The notes under the pieces: generated by a model
Told to the model about the DNA's origin: nothing
Databases searched by the model: none
Seen by the model: the letters and a program-made list of their open reading frames with translations, nothing else
NCBI GenBank assembly: GCA_029339505.1
Contig: JAQISU010000210.1
Coordinates: 11,793,501-11,857,500, forward strand
Length of the DNA: 64,000 nt
From: Unio delphinus
Taxonomy: Eukaryota; Mollusca; Bivalvia; Unionida; Unionidae
Direction of reading: 5' to 3'
In this document: positions 50,647-61,400 of the stretch, in pieces
Numbering within the stretch: position 1 is the stretch's first letter
How the letters are laid out: each line of letters begins with the position of its first letter
Made by a program: the position numbers and the translations under genes

Positions 50647-50952
50647 TTATATCTCCGGTTCTCTTGGAAATCGCTGATTGACATATTTGTTTTGTTCTCG
50701 TAGATTTGGTAAAGCATTGTTCTTAGGATTAGAATCAATATGATCGAGTACAAACCCATCTTTTATTAATCCATGGAAACACTCGTATACGATTCTGTGA
50801 CAGTAATATTTTTTACCTCCAGCACTAAATATAATATATCCAAGATTATTGTTCGTCCCTAATGGTTCCTTCAGCCTGCGTTGTCTGACAATACCATCAC
50901 AAGAAGCTTCACAATTGGTAATCACGGGATGTGGTTCAAATTCTTGGTTCAT
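50647..50952 (-). CDS. HNH endonuclease
   Basis: Intact 101-codon frame. Residues 48-72 read YYCHRIVYECFHGLIKDGF, then VLDHIDSNPKNNALPNLRE, the HNH_3-type core (H-R-x-V...D-H-I-D-x-N-x2-N-N...N-L). Homing-like HNH nucleases of this kind occur in phages and in Polintons, where they may nick DNA for replication or favour spread. The start at 50952 is followed closely by the core, and no stops are seen. A second broken copy is at 63240-63391, also upstream of a polymerase gene and also divergent from it. Confidence 0.8.
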   Translation of the reverse strand: MNQEFEPHPVITNCEASCDGIVRQRRLKEPLGTNNNLGYIIFSAGGKKYYCHRIVYECFHGLIKDGFVLDHIDSNPKNNALPNLREQNKYVNQRFPREPEI

Positions 50953-50992
50953 TTATATACTATAATATTATTTGTCTAATTCATTATTTGGT

Positions 50993-51319
50993 TTAATTAT
51001 TACTTGAGAATCTATCAATGTAGTCTTCATGTGTTCTTATTGTATCCTTGAAAGAGTCAAGGACGCTGACACAGTCAGAATCTTTGATGGAGTCCTTGAC
51101 TCGTTTATCATAATAGCGCTTTAGCTCTCTGAATCGCTTACCACCACAATTCAGACATAACTGCAACTTATCACGCACACCTACCCCACATCGTATGCAA
51201 GGTAAGGGACATAAGCTTCCACGACGTACGCTTTGTAAATGATATCCACAGAATTCATTTCTGCATGATTTATTACAAGCGGTTACTGATCCTATCATAA
51301 GCAATATGCAATGATTCAT
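50993..51319 (-). CDS. Cysteine-rich zinc-binding protein
   Basis: Intact 108-codon frame with paired cysteines: CNKSCRNEFCGYH (residues 15-27), PLPCIRCGVGV (38-48) and LCLNCGG (54-60), then FRELKRYYDKRVKDSIKD. Three knuckles suggest a zinc finger of the type often joined to HNH proteins or used in DNA or RNA binding. Start codon 51319 is only 43 bp from the divergent polymerase start at 51363, so a shared bidirectional promoter is likely. Confidence 0.6.
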   Translation of the reverse strand: MNHCILLMIGSVTACNKSCRNEFCGYHLQSVRRGSLCPLPCIRCGVGVRDKLQLCLNCGGKRFRELKRYYDKRVKDSIKDSDCVSVLDSFKDTIRTHEDYIDRFSSNN

Positions 51320-51362
51320 TATATAATAAATTCCTTATTTAAATACTTGTTTTAATTATAAT
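51320..51362. promoter_or_regulatory. Probable bidirectional promoter of the second Polinton
   Basis: Only 43 AT-rich bases separate the zinc-protein start (minus) from the polymerase start (plus). TTTTAATTATAATATGG resembles TTGCTCGTATAATTATAATATGG before the second copy at 63468: the shared block ATTATAATATGGA/GA ends in the start codon. Function inferred from position and conservation. Confidence 0.35.
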
Positions 51363-54300
51363 ATGGAGGAGTTCGAGAGATTATCGAACATTACGCCTTG
51401 GAAAAATGTTGAATTCAATCTCGATTGAGTCTCCACTGATGTACCAAAGGGACTAATAAGTGATAGAAGCATGATAGGTAGAATCCGTGAAGTATTTAAT
51501 GAATTCAAGCGCGATGGAGCATCTCACTGTTGGTCAACATTTTGAATTGATGGTAGTGTTGATGCTATCATGAACGACAAAAGAGCAGCAATGATAATCT
51601 CGCATCTTGACGAGAAAAAGTATTTTTTTAGCGTGAAATTCATTATCCGCTCAGAAACGGGGAAGTTGATTATACGCGACAACTTTGAACACATCCTGAA
51701 AAATAAGAGAACTGTTACTGTGAGTCAGTATTCCAAACCAGGAATTCTGACTAGGATTGACAAACCGTATTACGAGAGATCTTATTCTGTAACCGCGGTT
51801 GTTTATGGGATCTCCAATAAATGATAAACCGAGTATTGAAAAATTAAAACCCATGAAATATTCGTCTTTGAATTGTGTAGCAGAACGAATAAGAGAGCAT
51901 TTTAGCGTTGCGTGGGAACAAATTGACGGATCTAAGACGCAAAAAAAAAAAATAAATGAATGAGGATTAACAGTGAAGGAGAGGGGAGCAACAATTCAAA
52001 ATGTGGAAGCGTTAGAGCGGATATTAAAATTCCCAATATTCGTAGAGACAGTAACAGGTGAGATATTATATGAACCGAAATATAAATCGAGACGATCTCC
52101 AATCAAAATTATTGACCATAATGCACACGCTTGAACCTCCGCAGTAACAATATTTTCGCGGGATAGAACAATAAAATATTACACGGGAAATTTATTTCAT
52201 TTTATTTCTCAGTCAAGTAAAAACGATCCTGTGTCAGTGTGGTTACTTCACAGTTTTGAAGACGAAGAGGGTAAATTCGATCAATTTGTAAAACCCAGTG
52301 GCGAATTATATCGTACTGCAGCCCTCCACAATGAGATGAAAAAAACTAGCTAGTGGTTTTTCAACGGAACTCGAGGAACAATTACTAACAAACTGTTTTA
52401 CAATACCGTCAGTTGCAGCACATTTCACGAGAAAGAGAGATCTATGGAAACCAACACGCGCAGAATTTCTCTCGGATATCCAAGATAGTTTAGTTGGTTA
52501 TAGCCGTGGTGGACTATGGAATACAAAATATGACCCCAAAAGAATTATTTCGGTTGATATGACTGCGTGTTATCCAGGGAGTTTTCTCGGGTAAGGAGAG
52601 TGTTCTGAGTATTTTAAACGATTTTGGCATCCAACACATGAGATGACCCGTGTTGCGATTAATGGACTACTGCCCGATTTTGATTTAACCGTATTCGCTC
52701 GTGTGGTATCATTTGAATTGGCTAAAGGGCTTCATCCGTGTTGTTATGTTTGGCTTGGTAGACACATCTTTGAAAAACACTGGATGCCAATAATGTTATT
52801 ACGGTAGATGATTGATTCTAAAATGCTGATATTGCTGATTGTCAGTGAAACAACTATATCATATCTAAAACAAACTGAAGTCTGGTTACCACAACCCGAT
52901 AGTCTACATAGTATAATCACCGAAAACAAAAGACAATTCCCCGATCTCGACGAAGAATATATCGTGAAATGGTCCAAAGAAATCTTTGAAGTTAGAAATA
53001 AACACGCAAAAGATCTCGGTAGAAGAATAATTGGTAAATTCACACAAGGTGGAAAATACGACCACAAACGATATTCTTCGAGGTTGATTATAAATGATGC
53101 TGAATACGATTTTATAATCGCAGATGTAATATCTAGGGGTATATATGTAAATCATAAAGGCGCTTTCTTACCAGATAGAACCAAATTAGGTGCAATTGTT
53201 ACTTGTAACGACGGAGAAAATCCTCAATATACGCACTTAAGGTTGTCTATGCTGGCTTATGCTTCTATTAATTTACTTTCGATGAAAAATGGATTTCCTG
53301 ACACCGCAGTTAGAGTCGCCACTGATTCATTTTATATAGACGTAAAATATAAAGAAGCAGTGGCTGAATTCACTAATTCATACGAGAGTTGGGGATCATG
53401 GAGAATTAAAAAGGAAATACTGCGTAAATAATCCAAATCAGCAGATGTTAAAATTGACAACAATTACTTGAACAATAATCATATATCAGAACTATCTAAT
53501 GCACCGTCGTGTTCCGATCCAATATGTAGATATAAGACCAGTTGCTTCAACGGCTGTGGTGGGTCAGGGAAAACGACTCGTGCGATTGAATTATTTCGAG
53601 GGAAATCAAACATGACTGTCCTAACACCAACACACAGACTTGCAAGAGAGATGAAACAACAAGGAATTAATGCTTGAACTTATCCGTTGTTCTCGACGGA
53701 AAGGTGACAAATGGACTCTTGATCGAATGGGTTAGAAATATATTCCTGAAATCCTCATTTTGGATGAGATATGTCGTTAGATGTTTTAGATAGTTTTCTC
53801 GATTGGTTATTGCTAGCGAATACAAAAGTGATGATGTGTGGCGATCATGGTCAACCACCATCATTTGTCGGTTTATCCCCACATGATTGGCTGAAGAATT
53901 TTGTAGTTTATTATGAAGAGATTAATACCGATCATAGATCACTTGATAAACAATTACGCGAGTTCAAGAAACTAATTAGATTACAACCGGATAGAATCCA
54001 ATGTGAAAGAGCGCATGAAAAAATTTCAGAACCCCCATTAAATGATTTTTGTAAAGCGTGGAGACCAAGCGATTGGATAGTGGCAAGTAGAAAGATAGTC
54101 AGAGATACACTTCAGATGAAGTTATTTAATACACAAAAATAAAAATTTGCAACACTTCCAGCGCCTTTGTGTTATAGACACAAGGAAACACGAAGACAAA
54201 ATATCGAACTCGATATTTAAGGCCTGACAGAGAAGCAGATTCTAGTGTTAAATGATATTGTGTTGGTTGATATCAGTGTTGTCGAAGATGCATTGCGTCC

Positions 54301-54776
54301 TGATAAACCCCATGGAAGCTAGGATACGCAGCGACGATACATCCTTCGCAGGGGTTGACTATATCCGATACAATTCTTTGGATCATAGGTATTCACATCG
54401 AGTGGTCGAATTTAGTGTATCTTGCGGTGTCTAAAGTACGAAGAATAAATCAACTTCGAAGAGTTGTTTTAGACTATAATGACACTACAATAAATGATAT
54501 TGTCAGCGATGATATAATCAGAAAAAAACTCTCTGGTTATAAAGAACAGGACAAAAAATATAACAAAAAATTTGACATTGATGCCGAGTTTATAATCACA
54601 CTGAAACAACAACAGAATAATCACTGCGTGAGTTGTAATTGTATAATGCGTTGGTGTTGGTCGGATAAAGACCCTTGCCAATTTACCGTAGACAGAAAAA
54701 TGGCAGCGTAGGTCATACCAGAGATAATGTGATGCTGACTTGTCTTGAGTGCAACAGACACAAAGGTGCTAGTTAA
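51363..54776 (+). pseudogene. PolB DNA polymerase - SF1 helicase - HNH polyprotein gene
   Basis: One colinear gene of about 1.1 thousand codons, broken by stops and frameshifts. 51363-51824: N-terminal domain of unknown role (MEEFERLSNITPW; MNDKRAAMIISHLDEKKY). 51840-52380: polymerase N-terminus (SLNCVAERIREHFS, IKIIDHNAHA). 52400-53431: polymerase palm with motif A VDMTACYPGS, a motif-B-like THLRLSMLAYASINLL and motif C ATDSFYID (first Asp of DTDS replaced by Ala; catalytic second Asp kept). 53540-54140: helicase with Walker A GCGGSGKTTRAIELF, Ia VLTPTHRLAREM, Walker B ILILDEI, III GDHGQPPS and IV TDHRSL. 54400-54530: VYLAVSKVRR (motif VI). 54590-54776: HNH with CVSC, DR, GHTRDNVMLTC and ECNRHKGA. 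Resembles replicative polyproteins I recall from Polinton-like elements of invertebrates and Rhizophagus. Tail-to-tail with the integrase. Confidence 0.8.
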
Positions 54777-55713
54777 AACCACGCGGCGTTAATTGAGTAA
54801 CCTCGGGTATCACTTGTAGTTGTTCCCGAGTAAATCCTTGCTGAGGAGCAGTTGAATCCAACCTATAGACTTGCGGTCTACCCGTGGATCGTGTTATGCT
54901 AGATATTTTACGTGCAGTGACACTCCAATTAGGATCAGTAGCTCTTTTTGCCACCTTCAAGCTCTCTTGGTTCATATCAATAATTAACAGTGACATTAGC
55001 GAGTATTGATTGTTTTGAAAAATCATTTTGCAGTTTTACAGGTGTATACTTTTTTTAATCGCGTTGTTAGGTTTCATATTAATTGTTCGATTAATCTCAT
55101 TATTCAGCGCGGTATTTACGCCTGGTAATCTATTGAGCCATTCACGAGATCGTTTATCCTGAATAAATTCCTTCGCCTATTGATATCCAAATAACCACTC
55201 ATCAAGTGTCCGATTAAATCGTTCAACAATTGCCTGATCGCGATGTAATGCAGTATGTCCTCGTCTGATGGTGACATTATGATGCTTCATTGTTGATAAC
55301 ACTGCACCCTGAAATTACTTGCCAGGATCAATAGATTTGTAATAGATTTGGCGAATGCAGATGACCCCTACGATACATCCTTTCAAACGCAGAAGCTACT
55401 TCAGTTGATAATTTTGTTTTTAGAGGTTCTGCTTGTTTGTATCTACTCGCAACATCAACTACGGTTAGCGCGTACTTGTAAACACCATCATGCGGCAGAA
55501 ATAATATATTAGCCTGATGAACATCATTAACGACGCTGACATCAAAATGCGAGAAGTTAATTTGTATAGGCGGTGGTAGATAAATTTCCATATCGGCTGT
55601 TTCGATAACCAGTGCGCTGCTGTAGTATTTTTCACCTTTGCGGCGCTAGCGAATTTACTGATTCCTGATTTACCCCTCCAGTATCCTCTTGGAGAATAAT
55701 AAATACATTCCAT
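54769..55713 (-). pseudogene. Polinton rve-type (retroviral-like DDE) integrase, degenerate
   Basis: Starts MECIYYSPRGYWRG at 55713. After a frameshift the catalytic core appears: FDVSVVNDVHQANILFLP, ALTVVDVASRYKQAEPL and AFERMYRRGHL (55591-55328), then a DPGK block, HRDQAIVERFNRTLDEW (the E of DDE) and GVNTALNNEINRTI in other frames. The C-terminal frame 55026-54769 has RATDPNWSVTARKISSI and GFTREQLQVIPE, matching the SH3-like end of this family. Integrates Polinton DNA and makes a short target duplication. At least three frame breaks. Its stop overlaps the HNH stop of the plus-strand gene by 8 bp. Confidence 0.85.
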
Positions 55714-55719
55714 GTTATA

Positions 55720-56231
55720 TTAATTACCAGCACCCAACACCAATTTACTTTTCATCGCCGATTTTATCAACCATGAAGCCAATTTTTCTTTGAAGGATTT
55801 ATCAGTGATATAATTCAACGCATGAATCAATTTCACATATGCGATATGTCTGTGTTGCAGATTGCTGCTTTTATAAGCAACATCATGAGCAATAGCGTTT
55901 ATTGGGTTTTCACCGGGTCGGGGTTGGTTTTGATCATCGAGTCTGATATCAAGTCTGGTCCCGGGTCCACAATAACTATACCCTGGAAGGTGTTTTTCTC
56001 CCGGATATTTTGACCATGGTGTTCCTGGGAGTTTTACTAACTTGGCTGAAATATCACCTCCTCGATTTTTTTTAAGACAAAATCTCCAGATTTCATAGAA
56101 ACAAATCTAAATCTGTTGGTACCACATTCTACACACTTAACAGAAAGTGCTGATCAGTTATTTTTAGTTATAATCGTCGTCAAGTCGTTTTTGTTAGTAC
56201 GCTTCTTACATTTCAGACACTATAGATTCAT
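55720..56231 (-). pseudogene. Minor capsid protein with zinc ribbon and parvovirus-type phospholipase A2 domain
   Basis: ATG at 56231, then a zinc ribbon (CLKCKKRT ... VKCVECGTNRFRF) interrupted by a TAG and a TAA. After a frameshift in an A run near 56075, an open frame runs to TAA 55720-55722: SKYPGEKHLPGYSYCGPGT (the PLA2 calcium-loop motif YCGPGT), then NAIAHDVAYK (catalytic HD-x-AY) and a basic C-terminus LIKSAMKSKLVLG. This combination is known from Polintons and adinto-like viruses; in parvoviruses PLA2 helps virions leave endosomes. Only the zinc-ribbon half is broken. Divergent from the packaging ATPase, 17 bp apart. Confidence 0.75.
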
Positions 56232-56248
56232 AATTTGTTTATAATAAC

Positions 56249-56893
56249 ATGAATGTAAATGATTTTTCGGCGACAAAAACACGAGAACTAGTTAAGCATC
56301 ATGCAGTGCTACCAAATTATATTTGCATAATTATAATGGGACGATCTGGAAGTGTCAAGACACAACTGCTACTTAATTTGATAACGAGATGGATGAAATT
56401 TGACAAGTTGCATTTAGTAGCCACGAGTTTAGACGATAAGCGATATTACGAGGTCTTAAAGGATTTTAACGAGAAAGTAAAATTGGAAATCGATGAGGAT
56501 ATTATTGAGTTAATAACCGATATCGAGGAAGCACCGAGCATTGATGCTATTGATGAAAGTATTAACAATTTAGTCGTATATGATGATGTCATGTTCGACA
56601 ATGAAAATAATCCCGCTAGGCATAAAAATACCGATGTGATATATGTCACTCAACGATACACTCAAATATCAAAAGTGACCAGAGATAACTGCAATATTCT
56701 TGTTGTATTTAATGGAGTTGACACACATACGCTACGAAATATTTGGCAAACTTGGTGCAGCGGTGATATGGATTATAATCTCTTTAGAAATTTCTTTAGT
56801 CACGCTCAGTCAATTCCACGTGGATTTGTAACGATAAATTTGCACGACCCCAGATCAAGCTATTGTATCGGACTTGGTCAAATATTCGATTGA
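56249..56893 (+). CDS. A32-like packaging ATPase (FtsK/HerA type) with altered Walker A
   Basis: Intact 214-codon frame. Residues 29-37 read IMGRSGSVKTQLL, where the family has GxSGSGKT; Val replaces the Gly before the Lys. Walker B is NNLVVYDDVMFDN (about 106-118). VIYVTQRYTQISKVTRDNCN is the conserved sensor/arginine-finger segment, and a C-terminal FFSHAQSIPRGFVTINLHDP follows, as in Polinton and vaccinia A32-like enzymes. Pumps DNA into capsids. Length is normal. The full-length frame with a single damaging change suggests recent loss or a nearly intact gene. Confidence 0.85.
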   Translation: MNVNDFSATKTRELVKHHAVLPNYICIIIMGRSGSVKTQLLLNLITRWMKFDKLHLVATSLDDKRYYEVLKDFNEKVKLEIDEDIIELITDIEEAPSIDAIDESINNLVVYDDVMFDNENNPARHKNTDVIYVTQRYTQISKVTRDNCNILVVFNGVDTHTLRNIWQTWCSGDMDYNLFRNFFSHAQSIPRGFVTINLHDPRSSYCIGLGQIFD

Positions 56894-56924
56894 AACAATT
56901 CGTCTCCGCAGCGACATCAGCGTC

Positions 56925-57090
56925 GGGTCTGTACCGTGAAATCCTAAAAGATTTCTCTTCTTTTCTGTCTGCCTGAATTCGCTTCGGTTTGCTTGAAATC
57001 GTTTCGGCTTGTTTGAAATAGTTTCGCTTTGCTTGAAATAGTTTCGGTCTGTCCACCTTCTTTGCTTCTGTAGGCTTCTAGTATATGACA
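56925..57090. repeat. Short tandem/inverted repeat block, candidate right end of the Polinton
   Basis: Minus-strand units GAAACTATTTCAAGCAAAGC and CGAAACGATTTCAAGCAAAC repeat about five times, followed by GGTGGACAGACC. Facing similar motifs at 49370-49475. The small minus frames here are repeat translation. Confidence 0.5.
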
Positions 57091-57094
57091 ACTG

Positions 57095-58730
57095 ATTGTA
57101 GACCTAGAGTGTACTCCATAATTAATATCGTTCTAGTTTTGTCCGTCGCAAGCACCACAGTCCTTGAATTGTTTTAATGTGTGCTGTCCTAAATGCACGT
57201 GCCTTTGAAGATTGTTTGTCTTTGCGATGATTCCCCTACTAATTAATGCCGCTATGAGTTTTTTAAAATGAAAGTGACATAGTTACATTATAAGGTATAG
57301 AGCTGTTTCATTTTTCTTTCTGTCGTGTGTTTGAAAATATACAGGGCAAATTGGTGTTCGAATATAGGCAATTTCTGGAAAATCTTTTGGAATTACTATG
57401 AATTGATTCAAAGGGATTATGGACAATGCCATTGGCAATTCAGCTCATTCAGTGCTATTGGTGCATCAGCATATTCAAAATCTGGAATTATTTCGAAGAG
57501 CTATATACGTTTAATAGTGTGATAGAACTGTTCAGATTATTTGGAATGTTTTTTGACAACACTGTAAAATCCTTTTACATTTTTGAATTTTACGCAACCG
57601 TTGGTTTTACTCTTTCAGTCATATAGTTTAAGGCCCTGGTGTCGTAACACATTATAAAAGTAAATATTATTATTAAGGGGGGGGGGGGGGGGCGGAATAC
57701 GCTAATATTCTGTATATCTTGTACAATTGTGTGGTACTTTCTACAATGACGTCTGCACATAAATACTCGTCACACCAAAGATAACAGCTGTCCTATAATT
57801 ACCAATTAAGCATGTAGCAACTGTGGGGTCAGAGTGGCAAGTAAAAATAGTTTATACTCTTAAACTTGCTGAGCTAGCATAATGAGCTGAGTGCTTCTAT
57901 CAGACACGCCTTGCCGCTCCTAGTCAACGCAAAAGAGTGCCATATTCTCTACATGTACTCTACGGATACGTTTCTCTATCTACCATGTATATATGGCTTC
58001 GTATATGGTATGACGGTACTTTAGGTACAACAATAGGTGGGCGGAGTTTAAGGTGTAAGGAACTAAGTATTCAGAAATAAATAACACTATATGTGATGGG
58101 AGCATAACTTAAGAGTTATATCCTTCTGTTAGGCGTACTAAATATTAAGCCTTTTGGCAACATGTGAGATTACGTTAATTCATATCTAATCAAATTCTGT
58201 ATGTGTTATGATTTGTTAAAACAAATGTGGTAGACATAGCTGAAAATGTCTGATTTGACTAGATAACTCTTACCTCTGCCTAGTTCTAGCAGAGTTACAT
58301 CTCTTACATGCTTGGCGTACCTGGTTATGTCCTTGTCAAATGAGTTGTAAGAGTTGTACATACCGTCCGGATTGACAAAATGTTGAATCTCTTGCCAACT
58401 TTTGAGACTATGTTAATTCTTATCTAGATCATATTTTTTAAATTTTATTTTTCTTAATTTGTTTTAAATAAGGTACACATGGCTGAAAATGTGCCTGTTG
58501 TGGCTAGATATCTCTTACAAGTGTCTAGTTCTAGCAGAGTTATCTCTCTTATACCTGGCATACCTGGATTTGTCCTTGTCAAATGACAATCTAAGATTGT
58601 TTTCTATAACAGTGTGCGACATGCATGCTGAGGTAGGATAGAAAACATTAGCATGGAAGTATTTGAAAAAACAATTGTTACCATAGGTACTGTATGCTCT
58701 TCCTACCAATGTATAAGCGCTCTCCGTTAC
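57095..58730. other. No gene recognised
   Basis: AT-rich sequence with a G run near 57678-57692. 58230-58330 and 58475-58580 are diverged copies (GCTGAAAATGT, TTCTAGCAGAGTTA, TGTCCTTGTCAAATGA), a local duplication. Nothing coding is supported. Confidence 0.6.
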
Positions 58731-58734
58731 GGAT

Positions 58735-58930
58735 CACTGCCATCTCACCTCTGTCTGAGTGGGTTCGAGTCTAAGATTCGGCTAATGTAGTTATGTGAGA
58801 AAGCTTGCCAGTAGGTTCTGGTGGGTCGGTGGTGTTTTCCCGGGTTCTTCCTCCACCATTAATACGTGCCGCCATATATAGCCTATCGTGTCGTGATAAA
58901 TGGCGTCAAAGCCTACAACAAGAACAACCA
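58735..58930 (+). mobile_element. Possible degenerate molluscan SINE of a second family
   Basis: Contains TGAGTGGGTTCGAGTCTAAG (B-box-like), a conserved-looking GGTGTTTTCCCGGGTTCTTC and CTCCACCATTAATA, and a tail ATAAATGGCGTCAAAGCC with AACAAGAACAACCAATG. The layout recalls widespread molluscan SINEs whose tail reads 'GGCGTAAA..CCAATCAAA'. From memory, not a verified match. Confidence 0.4.
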
Positions 58931-59066
58931 ATGTATGTATAGTCTCGTCAATTCATTCTTCTTTTCTCTTAGAAATTAAGTCGTTGTAGAACTAAAACGA
59001 AGACATGCATCATTCGGAAAAGACGTCAATTTCTGGTCCAACAACAGCATGAGAATCGTTAGGGGG

Positions 59067-59069
<3 letters not shown>

Positions 59070-59112
<43 letters not shown>
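59070..59112. repeat. TG microsatellite
   Basis: About 21 GT units. Confidence 0.95.
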
Positions 59113-59114
<2 letters not shown>

Positions 59115-59149
59115 ACTGTATATACAGACACTTAATGGATAATACTTGC

Positions 59150-59328
59150 TGTGTTAGATATATTAACGTTATATAAAGGCCCATTACCCGGTGTATGGTA
59201 CAGCTCAAGGAACAAGACAAACCTGCCTGTGTAGGCAGATATACCTTATATTAAGAACACTCAATGGCAACACATGTAAGCAGATGTATTTATGTAGCAC
59301 ACTTAAAATACAAGACAAAACTATATAT

Positions 59329-59418
<90 letters not shown>

Positions 59419-59720
59419 GTAGTTTATATACTGGACACTCAAGAGACAAGGTAAAGCTGCCTCTGTATACAGATATACTTATATACAAGACAACAAGGGA
59501 TAAAGCAAAACTGGCTCTGTAGAGAGCTCTATTTTAGATACATGATACTAAAGGGACAAGACAATACTGTTTTTATAGACGAATGTATTTATATATAAGG
59601 CACTCAATATACACCCTCCACCCACAAACAAAAAAACCAACCTAGATCTTTACACAGAGATGTACTGTGTATACAGGACATTCAAGGGACAAGATAAACC
59701 TGTATACAGATATATCATCA
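59150..59720. repeat. Diverged ~70-bp repeats interrupted by a GATA microsatellite
   Basis: Units share ACTCAAGGGACAAGACAAAA, CTGCCTCTGTATACAGATAT and ACTTATATACAAGACA. 59327-59418 is over 20 copies of GATA. 59720-60220 shows nothing recognisable. Confidence 0.85.
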
Positions 59721-60221
59721 AGGATCAACGATGGAATAATATCAGATCAGGAATTTACAAAATTTTCAGAATGAATCAACTGGAAATCAAGACAGCAACC
59801 ATCGGCTCAAACATTTAAGGTCCTGATTTTAAAGCAAGTCATAAATAGTAATGTCATAAGAATTGCTAGGAGAAAATCATTGCTAATACATCACCAATGC
59901 TGAGTTTGATGTTCAATTTCCAAAGCCAATTCTGGCCAAAGAAATAGCTTTAGCACAATTGAGAAGATATTAAAGCTGGCCAAATATTACATCGAAATCA
60001 CTCAAATAATTCATTGGTATTTGCGTATAAACTAAGCCCGTTGCAGCTCCAGACTGGAATTTTATTGATATAATTCTACAGCCAGTTATCAAGTAAAACA
60101 GATCAATAGTGAATTCCAGCTCAGAATTAAATCTAATACATGAAAATAATAAAAATTACCAATAGAGCTCATGAAGCAACATTTTTCGAGCAAGACAAAC
60201 ATAGAAACCTGTTTACAACGC

Positions 60222-61400
60222 CAATATACATTAGTCGTCGATCCGTACAGCATTAGGATTGTCAGAAGAACCACCGCCAATATATATTAGTCGTCGATCC
60301 GTACAGTATTAGGTTTGTCAGAAGAACCACCGCCAATATACATTAGTCGTCGATCCGTACAGCATTAGGATTGTCAGAAGAACCACCGCCAATATATATT
60401 AGTCGTCGATCCGTACAGTATTAGGATTGTCAGAAGAACCACCGCCAATATACATTAGTCGTCGATCCGTACAGTATTAGGATTGTCAGAAGAACCACCG
60501 CCAATATACATTAGTCGTCGATCTGTACAGTATTAGGATTGTCAGAAGATCCACCGCCAATATACATTAGTCGTCGATCCGTACAGTATTAGGTTTGTCA
60601 GAAGAACCACCGCCAATATACATTAGTCGTCGATCTGTACAGTATTAGGATTGTCAGAAGAACCACCGCCAATATACATTAGTCGTCGATCTGTACAGTA
60701 TTAGGATTGTCAAAAGATCCACCGCCAATATACATTAGTCGTCGATCCGTACAGTATTAGGTTTGTCAGAAGAACCACCGCCAATATACATTAGTCGTCG
60801 ATCTGTACAGTATTAGGATTGTCAGAAGAACCACCGCCAATATACATTAGTCGTCGATCCGTACAGTATTAGGTTTGTCAGAAGAACCACCGCCAATATA
60901 CATTAGTCGTCGATCCGTACAGTATTAGGATTGTCAGAAGATCTACCGCCAATATGCATTAGTCGTCGATCCGTACAGTATTAGGTTTGTCAGAAGAACC
61001 ACCGCCAATATACATTAGTCGTCGATCTGTACAGTATTAGGATTGTCAGAAGAACCATCGCCAATATACATTAGTCGTCGATCCGTACAGTATTAGGTTT
61101 GTCAGAAGAACCACCGCCAATATACATTAGTCGTCGATCTGTACAGTATTAGGATTGTCAGAAGAACCACCGCCAATATACATTAGTCGTCGATCCGTAC
61201 AGTATTAGGTTTGTCAGAAGAACCACCGCCAATATACATTAGTCGTCGATCCGTACAGTATTAGGATTGTCAGAAGATCCACCGCCAATATGCATTAGTC
61301 GTCGATCCGTACAGTATTAGGTTTGTCAGAAGATCCACCGCCAATATACATTAGTCGTCGATCCGTACAGTATTAGGATTGTCAGAAGAACCACCGCCAG
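60222..61400. repeat. 56-bp minisatellite, about 21 copies
   Basis: Unit GCCAATATACATTAGTCGTC + GATCCGTACAGTATTAGGAT + TGTCAGAAGAACCACC. Variable positions (GATCC/GATCT, AGGATT/AGGTTT, AACC/ATCC) alternate in a pattern, suggesting a higher-order unit of two copies. Confidence 0.95.

Noticed and set aside
55822..56013. 63-codon plus-strand frame
   Set aside because: Shadow of the PLA2 gene on the opposite strand, where YCGPGT and HDVAY lie.
60222..61400. Regular 56-bp repeats as CRISPR or iterons
   Set aside because: No spacers, no cas genes, and an ordinary minisatellite pattern.
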